Source of the DNA: Stramenopiles sp. TOSAG23-2
Taxonomy: Eukaryota; Sar
DNA: 22,738 bases
Assembly (NCBI GenBank): GCA_900128395.1
Contig: LT649501.1
Coordinates: forward strand, 1-22,738
Direction: 5' to 3'
This document shows positions 15,810-22,738 of the stretch, piece by piece. Each line of letters starts with the position of its first letter. Position 1 is the stretch's first letter. A model generated the notes under the pieces. The model made no database searches and was not told the origin of the DNA. It saw nothing but the letters and a program-made list of their open reading frames with translations. The translations under genes and the position numbers were made by a program.

Positions 15810-17549
15810 ATGGCACAATGCCAAAAGTTTCGCCTTCTATTTAATATTAAATACTATAAAATATTAAAATGTTTTTTTTTGCTTATTACTTTTATTAATT
15901 GTCTAAGTTTTTGTTTAGGTCAGTGTGACAATGGTACGTTTTACGTTGCGGCAACAAATAAATGTGAAAAGTGTCCTGTTGGTACATTTAATACTGACGG
16001 AAATGCATCTAAATGTCGTGCATGTCCATACGGTTACATCGGTGAAACGGAAGGTCTCAGCGTATGCGTTAAATGCGACAAACCAGAGAATTGTCCAGTA
16101 GGAACGTTTAACACATTATCGTCAACACAAGTAAATATACGTAATGGAAACAAAATGAAACAATACAACAACTCAGAAGCAATCTCTAAACCACCATCAC
16201 ATTGTGACGAAGATATAGGTGACGGATGGAGTATGTTGTATGCCATGTTATTTACTAGTTTGGGTATATTAATATTCCACTCGTGCTTCATACAGACGTT
16301 GATTTATTTTCTTTCCTGCTGTATTCATAAAGAAACAGCGAGGGTCAAGGTCTTAGCCCGTTTGGACAAGCTCCAGAGTAACTGGGGGTCCTGGGAAGGT
16401 GATAATGTAGACGATCAAGAACTTGTACCGCCAAATCCATCCGCATTTGGAGCTGCGTATACTCTTGCATTTATTCCTATTTGTGCATATACAATATATC
16501 AATTGATTTTTTCCAATAACCCAAGATGTTCTGCTGGATTGCAAATTTTAAGTCCAATTCGTGCGAATGGTACAATGAACTGGACAATTGAACTACCTAC
16601 AGTTGCTGATACGGTATGCACCACATTTGTCAACAAAAATACTATTGGTTTTACAGAGACTGATGCTGCACCCCATTTAATTGATGTGGGAAAGTGTAAT
16701 AAAGTAGTATGCAAAGAATGCAAATTAGATGCGGTAAATGAACTTTCGTTTCAAGTTCCATATATTGCACAAGTTGCAAAGGTCATTTATAAAGCGCCTG
16801 TAGCTGCACCTGATCAACCACCTCAAGTTTCATGGGCGTATATACGGCCTAAAAATGGTTCCTGGGCATTTAATGATAATGCTGAAATTGTTCAAGATTT
16901 TCGTGCTCGAGAATCATTCTTTCAAGACAAAACAGTAGGGAGAAGACAAGGGGTTAAAGTATCACGTGATACTGGATTGTTGGCCCATAGTGGTTTTGTC
17001 ATTGAAGCGGATGCACCGCGTTCGACTGCTTATATGGAAAGTCAAAGCATAACTTATAACTCTAACTCTTATTGGACATTACGAATTCGAATATCACGAG
17101 AAGGAACCGTGCAATATGTTGAAAAAGCATATTTGCAAGATTCTGTACAGTTATTTTTCGCTGTTATTGCGGGTGTATCCGTTGGTTTTTCGTTTTGGGT
17201 TGGTGCATTTCATGGATGGTTGGTTATAGTAATTAATGCCGTTAGAAAGCGTTGTTGCAAGCCAAAAGAAAATTATAGTTTGAAAGATTTAAAAAAAAGT
17301 AAATCAGACATACTGAAAGATAGAATAGGCAAATTGGAAAATAAAAACAATAATTTGGAGTATAAAATATTAGAACTTACGACATTACTAAGGAATCATG
17401 GCATCGTTAATAAGACTAATAAAAAGCCGGAAGAATCAAAAGACGTAAATGATGATAACGAAGAAGAAAGAAATCCATCAGTCGTGCCAGACAAGGAAGC
17501 TACTACTTCAAATTCAGCAGAAAATAATACTAGCATGGAATCGATATAG
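15810..17549 (+). CDS. Receptor-like membrane protein with Ephrin-receptor/TNFR-like cysteine-rich domain
   Basis: The product is 579 aa with no intron. A signal peptide (about 18-38, ending CLG) precedes a cysteine-rich segment (39-100) with repeats of CxxCPxGTFN, the GCC2/GCC3 or Ephrin-receptor-like pattern that resembles TNFR modules. Then come a hydrophobic stretch (141-172), a short cytosolic loop, a second helix (212-234), a ~210-residue Cys-bearing domain, a third helix (445-478) and a basic juxtamembrane segment. The tail ends with a predicted coiled coil (about 492-530) and an acidic Ser/Asn-rich end. The order suggests a surface protein with cytosolic multimerisation. Its function is unknown. 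It has no kinase or other enzyme domain. Its codon use is slightly less AT-rich than its neighbours' over 16100-16500. Confidence 0.8.
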   Translation: MAQCQKFRLLFNIKYYKILKCFFLLITFINCLSFCLGQCDNGTFYVAATNKCEKCPVGTFNTDGNASKCRACPYGYIGETEGLSVCVKCDKPENCPVGTFNTLSSTQVNIRNGNKMKQYNNSEAISKPPSHCDEDIGDGWSMLYAMLFTSLGILIFHSCFIQTLIYFLSCCIHKETARVKVLARLDKLQSNWGSWEGDNVDDQELVPPNPSAFGAAYTLAFIPICAYTIYQLIFSNNPRCSAGLQILSPIRANGTMNWTIELPTVADTVCTTFVNKNTIGFTETDAAPHLIDVGKCNKVVCKECKLDAVNELSFQVPYIAQVAKVIYKAPVAAPDQPPQVSWAYIRPKNGSWAFNDNAEIVQDFRARESFFQDKTVGRRQGVKVSRDTGLLAHSGFVIEADAPRSTAYMESQSITYNSNSYWTLRIRISREGTVQYVEKAYLQDSVQLFFAVIAGVSVGFSFWVGAFHGWLVIVINAVRKRCCKPKENYSLKDLKKSKSDILKDRIGKLENKNNNLEYKILELTTLLRNHGIVNKTNKKPEESKDVNDDNEEERNPSVVPDKEATTSNSAENNTSMESI

Positions 17550-18080
17550 TACAATACCGGTATAGCGTGTTGATGGTAGACGAAAAAAATGAAACTACAT
17601 CCTCGTATACAGTTTAAAGTTAGACACTATAACTAGAGTAAGCAAATTTTAACAATTTTCATATATTAAGTGCAAATATAATTAAGAATACCTTTAATAC
17701 AAATTTAAGGAGATTAAAGTAAAGTACTAAAATGACAAAACGTTCATGGACATAATAATTGGAAAATATCCGTAAAATATTTTTATGGCCCTACACCTTA
17801 TACACCTCTATTATTTTTCTATTATTGCTATTATAAATTCTTCGTTTTCTTGCTTTATCTTGAGACCTGCTATATTATACAATATAAATACCAAGTAATT
17901 TACTACTCTCGTTGGACTTAAAAAAGATGTTAATGTGGTATCTTTATATATATTATTGATCAATGAATAAAAAGAAGGAAGGAAAAGAAATACCAATTTC
18001 GAACACTATTCGCGCATATCATTTACAATAAACAGCTGTAATTAACAAACAAATTAACAAAATAAGACCAAAAAAACAAC
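17550..18080. other. Intergenic region before the ZADH2-like gene
   Basis: Between two plus-strand genes lie 531 AT-rich bases. I see no gene, repeat or RNA element in them. The stretch 18001-18079 is A-rich and probably the leader of the downstream gene. Confidence 0.5.
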
Positions 18081-19320
18081 ATGAGTACATATAGAAAAAT
18101 TGTTGTATTACCAGAAAAATATGGCGATAGAAATTTTGAAACTGCTACGGCAATTAAAACCGTGGAAATTGTTCCACCTACTCCTAATCAAATTCAAGTG
18201 AGATGTACACACACTGGGATTGAAGCAAGTGATATTGTGCAAATGGTTGGTGGGTATGGTCGATTAGCTGGTAAAAAGCCAGTTTCTTCATGGAATGGTA
18301 CGGTACAGCTTGGTGATATGGGATGTGAAGGTACAGGTGTAATAACTGCTGTTGGATCAAACGTAACTAACTTTCAAGTTGGTGATGCTGTTGCTTATAC
18401 AACACCTTCTTTCCGTGAATATACATTAATTGATGTTAATACTGGCAATGGAATGTCTAATATTCCAGCAGCATTTAAAATACCTGCACCAACACCTGAA
18501 TGGACGGCTGTACCAATCTCTGCTTTGACTGCAACAGGTGGTCTAGAACAAGCATGTTCTATCAAAAGAGGACAAAATGTATTAGTCACAGCTGCTTCAG
18601 GTGGTACTGGTCACGTAAGTAATACCTGGTATACATATATCAATATAATAAGTATATAAGATCTTTTTCAGGAAATTTTTTCTCTAACATATTTTTTCAT
18701 ATAATTATTTACATATATAGATCGCAGTTCAATGGGCAAAAAAAATATGGGGATGTCGTGTTGCTGGTACATGTGGAAGTGCTGAAAAAGCAAATATGTT
18801 GAAAAGATTGGGTTGTGATGTTATTGTAAATTATCGTGAAGATGATGTAGAAACTATACTTGCTAAAGAATTTCCAAATGGATTTGATGTTGTCTATGAA
18901 GCTGTTGGTGGTAAAATTGGGAATATTGCCAGACGTTTACTTGCACCAAATGGTACATTAGCACAAATTGGGTTTGTCAGTACAGATTATAGCGGTGCAA
19001 CGAAAGGAGCATCTGATGGTGCCCCAGTAAAACTTAAGGATGGACAAAGTGAAATGTTTTATTTTGTTGGTGATTGGAAAGGTGCTAAAAAGACAAAGGA
19101 ATCATGGGATTTGTTAATTCAACGAACGATTGATGAAGTTGCGAAAGGTAATATTGAAATTGTTATGGATGATACATGCAATAGTTTTACAGGCCTTGAA
19201 GGTGTATACAAAGCACAAGCAAGGATGCGTGAAGGAAAAAATATTGGAAAAATATTTGCAAGTATTAATCCTGATTATGCTGCTGGATATGCAGCTGGTG
19301 TAAAAGCAAGTAAACTATGA
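18081..19320 (+). CDS. ZADH2/PTGR3-like zinc-independent alcohol dehydrogenase / quinone reductase, peroxisomal tail
   Basis: Exons 18081-18614 and 18721-19320 give 377 aa. The protein is an MDR-superfamily NADPH reductase. An N-terminal GroES-like half (about 30-150) lacks the zinc cysteines, as in quinone oxidoreductases and prostaglandin reductase 3 (ZADH2). The Rossmann half carries the AASGGTGH nucleotide loop at 171-178, completed across the splice by IAVQWAK. Such enzymes reduce enones and quinones. The C-terminus is KASKL, a classic type 1 peroxisomal signal also seen on ZADH2 proteins, so a peroxisomal site is likely. The preceding repeats of Ala-Ala-Gly-Tyr form a short tail that exposes the signal. 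Neighbours are other oxidoreductases. Confidence 0.93.
18615..18720 (+). other. Intron in ZADH2-like gene (106 nt)
   Basis: It begins GTAAGTAAT and ends ACATATATAG, with CTAAC at 18684-18688 (branch A 33 nt from the 3' end). Phase is 0, between His178 and Ile179 in the nucleotide-binding loop. An alternative acceptor TTTTTCAG at about 18664-18671 lies upstream of the branch and would add stop-prone AT-rich sequence, so it was not chosen. Confidence 0.92.
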
Positions 19321-19780
19321 AGGTTGTGCATGGAGAGGATCTTGTAAAAACATATTTTATTATTAAAATTAAAAAGATAAGAAAAACAACATTAACATTA
19401 TTTTTTATGGCGAGAGGAGATATTTTTTTATGAGAATCATACTTTAAAAATATGTATGTATTTAAATATATATACATACATACATATACGAGAAATAATA
19501 TATATACACGACTATATATCATCATATGTCGTACTCGTAGTATTTAAAACAAATTTTTTTTATTTTTATTTCTAAGCTTGTGTTATATATATGTAAAAAT
19601 AAAATTTTTATTTTGATTAATTTTAAAATAAAAAAACATAATTAAATATTTAAATTAAGATATATCACGCAAGATATATCAAATTATTTTACAATATATA
19701 TATATATATATAATTATGTGTATTTCTCTACCAATATCTAGCAAAATATATTTATTTTGTACATACGTATGTGTTTAACA
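19321..19780. other. Convergent 3' intergenic region (ZADH2-like / SDR)
   Basis: These 460 extremely AT-rich bases contain TATG/CATA runs near 19450-19490 and a (TA)n run near 19696-19712. A doubled word AAGATATATCACGCAAGATATATCA (two direct copies of AAGATATATCA at about 19658-19682) is visible. No gene is supported. Confidence 0.55.
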
Positions 19781-20638
19781 TTACAACGCCGCTCCTACAC
19801 TTCTTAAATCAACTTTTAATAAGGAACCCCCATCAACATTAATTTCAACACCAGTCAGCCATGCACCGGCTCTTGAACTTAGATAAATACATGCTCCAGC
19901 CATATCTTTTAAATCTCCAATTCTTTGCCTTGGATTGCCTTTTGCTAATGCATTTCCAGCGGCAGCTATGGTTGCTCTCATCATTCGTGATTGAAATGCA
20001 CCAGGTAATATACAATTGACCGTAATATTTTCCAATGCTAAATGGCCAGCTAATACTTTTGATAAACGTCTTACGGCAGCTTTACCAGATGAATAAGCAT
20101 AGGTTGGCAACGATGGTACACTTGCACCATCAACAGAGGAAATGTTAATAACTCTTGCTGGATCTTCCCTTGTACCAGCACGTTTCATTAAAGGAAACAA
20201 TTGTTGTGTCAAATGAAATACGGCTCTTACATTTAAATCATAAACACGATCCCATCCCTCCAATGTATATTGAGAAAATGGTTGGGACCAATTAGTACCT
20301 GCATTATTGACTAAAACATGTACACCATTAGGTTCTAACCTTTCCAATTCTTTTACCAATTTTACTACGTCATCTGGTTTCGATAAATCACTTTGTATTG
20401 AAACGCACCTGCCACCCGTATTTCTTTCATTCAATAGATTTGCATATGCAGATGTATCTTTCCTAGATGTGATATAGACACGGCTACCATTTTCACAAAA
20501 ACCAGCAGCAATCATTGCCCCAATGCCACTACCACCTCCAGTTACAACCACTACTTTATTTTTCACTGAAAATAAGTTAGATACGTTTACTTCACCAGGC
20601 GGTGGTAATGGATTTTCATTTGCGATAGGTTTTGGCAT
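19781..20638 (-). CDS. Short-chain dehydrogenase/reductase (classical SDR)
   Basis: The product is 285 aa. The NAD(P) motif TGGGSGIG is at 33-40, NNAG at 111-114, the structural Asn at 136 (DLNV), the catalytic Ser at 167/168 (NISS), and Tyr182-Ser-Ser-Gly-Lys186 gives the YxxxK pair. The C-terminal part has CILPGAF and the strand GVEINVDGG, typical of 3-oxoacyl-ACP/CoA reductase-like members. Arg59 after the second strand hints at NADP preference. It resembles RhlG-like reductases and fungal SDRs; the exact substrate is unknown. The N-terminal 25 residues are Pro-rich and precede the core. No peroxisomal tail is seen (ends GAAL). The gene diverges from the nitroreductase gene next to it, so the two may share a promoter region. 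Confidence 0.93.
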   Translation of the reverse strand: MPKPIANENPLPPPGEVNVSNLFSVKNKVVVVTGGGSGIGAMIAAGFCENGSRVYITSRKDTSAYANLLNERNTGGRCVSIQSDLSKPDDVVKLVKELERLEPNGVHVLVNNAGTNWSQPFSQYTLEGWDRVYDLNVRAVFHLTQQLFPLMKRAGTREDPARVINISSVDGASVPSLPTYAYSSGKAAVRRLSKVLAGHLALENITVNCILPGAFQSRMMRATIAAAGNALAKGNPRQRIGDLKDMAGACIYLSSRAGAWLTGVEINVDGGSLLKVDLRSVGAAL

Positions 20639-21230
20639 TTTAATTAAAGTTATAATTATTTACGTATTCAATTTTGATTTCTTAATAGCTAATAACTTGA
20701 TTTTTTTTATTTCCTTTATCTTTTGCATATACATATTATATAAATAAATATTTTTTCATGTATATTATTATTAATTATGAAGTATATATATATTATAACT
20801 ATACCAGGTACAGGTGCACAGCATTATATAATTGCGCGAAAAAAAGAAGAAAGGATTTAGATTGAAGCGAGGGCCATTTTTTCATTAATTTTTACGTCCC
20901 ACCCAAGCCACGGCAAGGGTTTGCCCGTGCTTATTATGCTATTTCAATGCTATTCCTGCTCAACATTCTAATTCTATAATACTATAAATCTCATTCAAAG
21001 AAGAAGAAGAATTAAATAATATATTAGCAAAACTATAGATATATATATATATATATCCGGATAGTATATTGGTGTGAGATATACTAGTATAATAAAGCGA
21101 ATCATAGAACAAAATAATAATATACGTAGTACCAGTAATAGCAACATTTTCAATATATAATAATATAATCAGTTTAATAAATAAGAATTGTGTATACATA
21201 CGTAAAAAAAAATTTTAATACAATTAAATA
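20639..21230. other. Divergent promoter region (SDR / nitroreductase)
   Basis: These 592 bases include a bulged hairpin at 20909-20929 (CACGGCAA ... TTTGCCCGTG) in the only GC-rich patch, the word CAATGCTATTCCT at 20945-20957 that also occurs at 6586-6598, and a (TA)n run near 21039-21056. Both flanking genes start here, so shared regulation is possible. No gene is supported. Confidence 0.55.
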
Positions 21231-21929
21231 ATGGCCACATCAGTCACGGAAGCAACCATGAAGCGTATATCTTACAGGCGCTTTTTAAAAAAAACTGTAT
21301 CGGAAAAAGATGTACGTGAAATATTAGATACGGCACGATTTGCACCAAGTGGTGGTAATACTCAACCTTGGCATTGTTATGTACTTGCTGGGGATGCAAA
21401 AGACAATTTAACAAAAGCTATCTTTAATAGTACAGGAAGACCACCAAAACCAGAATATAGTGTTTATCCTGGTAAAAAAGATATGCCAGAGGATATGTAT
21501 GACGTATACATGAAACGTAGGCGTACATTAGCTGCTGAAATGTATAGGTTAATGGGTGTATCGTATGATGATAAAAAAGGTCGTGCAGAAGCTATGATGA
21601 AGAATTTTGATTTCTTTGGTGCACCAGTTGGTATTCTTGTTACTGTTGATCGACCTGTTGATGTGAATGGTTGGGGACATGTAGGTTCGTTTTTACAAAC
21701 AATATGTTTATTGGCTGAAGAAAAAGGTATGGGTACTTGTTTACAAGAGGCATTTGGAAACTACTACCATGTCATATATGAACATTTGAATATACCAAAA
21801 GATCAAATATTATGGTGTGGTATATCATTAGGATATCCAGATATGGATCAACCAGTCAATACGTTACGTTCAGAAAGAGCACCAGTTGATGAATTTGCAT
21901 CATTCCATGGTTTTACAAGTAAAATATAA
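21231..21929 (+). CDS. Nitroreductase-family FMN oxidoreductase
   Basis: The product is 232 aa. The N-terminal ISYRRFLKK and APSGGNTQPWHCYVL are the FMN-binding signatures of the nitroreductase fold. GWGHVGSFLQTICLLAEEKGMGTCLQEA and ILWCGISLGYPD (in pieces about 155-205) give the dimer and flavin-phosphate contacts. Members reduce nitro groups, quinones or enones with NAD(P)H. The closest flavour is the bacterial-type family with the KxPEYSVYPGKK-like insert around 75. The C-terminus is TSKI; SKI is a weaker variant of the peroxisomal SKL signal, so peroxisomal import is possible. No intron. An upstream in-frame ATG is absent. Confidence 0.93.
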   Translation: MATSVTEATMKRISYRRFLKKTVSEKDVREILDTARFAPSGGNTQPWHCYVLAGDAKDNLTKAIFNSTGRPPKPEYSVYPGKKDMPEDMYDVYMKRRRTLAAEMYRLMGVSYDDKKGRAEAMMKNFDFFGAPVGILVTVDRPVDVNGWGHVGSFLQTICLLAEEKGMGTCLQEAFGNYYHVIYEHLNIPKDQILWCGISLGYPDMDQPVNTLRSERAPVDEFASFHGFTSKI

Positions 21930-22395
21930 ATACCACCCACCCCCACCCCCCTCCCGAAATCGGAGTGTCTGTGTGTTGTGTTTTATTTTTAAAATATTTA
22001 TATATTTATAAAATGAAAGATTATTAAAAATTTAAATTAAATTTAAAAAAGAGAGTTGTGTGCTTGATATTTTATAAAACCTACGTATGAGATAAATAAT
22101 GTGATGTGTTGCATTTTTATATTACGAGTATATATAGAAAAGCAAAATGAAAAAAAATACGAGTTGAGATACTCTCCCTCGTAATATTAAAATGTTTTTG
22201 TTATAAAACTTTACACACAGCTATATTATTCGAAAAAAATGCTACACACGTAATATAGCTATGCAGATTCCATTTTGTGTTGCATACAAAAAAAACACAT
22301 ATATCATATGTATATAATGCAAAAATATAGTACTGATCTCTCACAGTGTGTACTCTGGAGAAATATTTCTTTTACGTACGGAAGTATATATTTCT
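21930..22395. other. Convergent 3' intergenic region (nitroreductase / CmcJ-like)
   Basis: These 466 bases are AT-rich except for a C-rich patch immediately after the nitroreductase stop. There, four runs of three to six C separated by single bases lie at 21936-21955, so the opposite strand could form a G-quadruplex. No gene is supported in the rest. Confidence 0.6.
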
Positions 22396-22738
22396 TTACA
22401 ATTTTGCATGTTGATGTTTCCTTCTTGGAATTAAACACATAACCCGTGCTTCAACTGATTTACGTGGAAGTGCATCAGGTTTTGTATTTTCATCATTAAA
22501 TGCAGTGTGTAATGTGGGAATAAATGGATTTTCATCACTATCATATGTTTTAAATACCATTACTTCATCTTTCATTAATTTTGGGTAATAATAAAATTTA
22601 TGATTAGGATTATATTCACTGGAAAATACTGGTAAGCCATTACCATTTCCACCTAAATCACTTGGTACAAGTTCATCTCTTCTGACTGTACTTTTATCAA
22701 CTAATGCTAACGGCATTGCATCCATCGGATATACTGTA
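22396..22738 (-). CDS. CmcJ/NvfI-like oxygenase, C-terminal part (partial)
   Basis: The visible part is about 114 residues and runs off the right edge of the window in an open frame; the internal ATG at 22725 is not the start. PLALVDKSTV, DLVPSDL, NPNHKFYYYPKLMKDEVMVFKTYDS, HTAFND and RKSVEARV (each shown in short) follow in the order found at the C-terminus of the CmcJ/NvfI family. That family comprises 2-oxoglutarate/iron-type oxygenases including the cephamycin 7-alpha-methoxylase subunit CmcJ, fungal NvfI and gibberellin GA4 desaturase-like proteins. His in HTAF and Arg in RKSVEARV are probably the distal metal ligand and co-substrate anchor. The substrate is unknown. The tail RRKHQHAKL is short and basic. 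Confidence 0.85.
   Translation of the reverse strand, partial: TVYPMDAMPLALVDKSTVRRDELVPSDLGGNGNGLPVFSSEYNPNHKFYYYPKLMKDEVMVFKTYDSDENPFIPTLHTAFNDENTKPDALPRKSVEARVMCLIPRRKHQHAKL

Noticed and set aside
18664-18671. Alternative acceptor TTTTTCAG in the ZADH2-like intron
   Set aside because: It precedes the CTAAC branch motif, and its use would insert AT-rich non-family residues in the nucleotide loop.

Overview
This is a nuclear window from an AT-rich protist that uses the standard genetic code; TAA, TGA and TAG all end genes here. It is clearly eukaryotic. It holds the 60S ribosomal protein eL37, a UFM1-specific protease, an exostosin-type glycosyltransferase, GT-AG introns with CTAAC branch points and peroxisomal targeting tails. 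The UFM1 protease argues against most fungi. A multi-pass membrane protein ending in leucine-rich repeats and a Notch-type LNR module resembles proteins I associate with oomycetes and their stramenopile relatives. That placement is an inference of moderate to low confidence.

Layout. 0-3 kb: LRR/LNR membrane protein (minus). 3-4.6 kb: AAAP/SLC38-like amino acid transporter (plus), with short repeats running through its stop codon. 5.4-6.3 kb: triosephosphate isomerase (minus) with a 95-nt leader made almost only of C and A. 6.69-6.91 kb: a tRNA-Arg(UCU) gene (plus) split by two non-canonical introns. 7.1-8.0 kb: StrG-like 2-oxoglutarate/iron oxygenase (minus). 8.7-9.0 kb: eL37 (plus). 9.9-11.4 kb: two-exon exostosin-family GT47 enzyme (minus). 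11.8-13.9 kb: UFSP2-type protease (minus). 14.3-15.3 kb: two weak small ORFs, one with zinc-finger-like cysteine pairs. 15.8-17.5 kb: signal-peptide membrane protein with an Ephrin-receptor/TNFR-like cysteine-rich ectodomain (plus). 18.1-22.7 kb: a run of four oxidoreductases: two-exon ZADH2/PTGR3-like reductase ending in SKL, short-chain dehydrogenase, nitroreductase ending in SKI, and the C-terminal part of a CmcJ/NvfI-like oxygenase cut by the window edge.

The most striking element is the tRNA gene. Positions 6689-6696, 6763-6803 and 6884-6908 join into a flawless 74-nt tRNA-Arg(UCU) cloverleaf. The two interruptions, 66 and 80 nt, begin GTACGT and GTAAGT, end in CAG, carry CTAAC/TTAAC-type branch motifs and fall after tRNA positions 8 and 48. 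They look like spliceosomal introns in a tRNA gene rather than normal tRNA introns, which sit at 37/38 and are cut by the tRNA endonuclease. The two protein-coding introns found here carry the same kind of signals. I know of no described nuclear tRNA built this way.

The genes are mostly unrelated housekeeping and membrane functions on alternating strands. The exception is the 18-22.7 kb oxidoreductase neighbourhood, where the targeting tails hint at shared peroxisomal chemistry; this is unproven.
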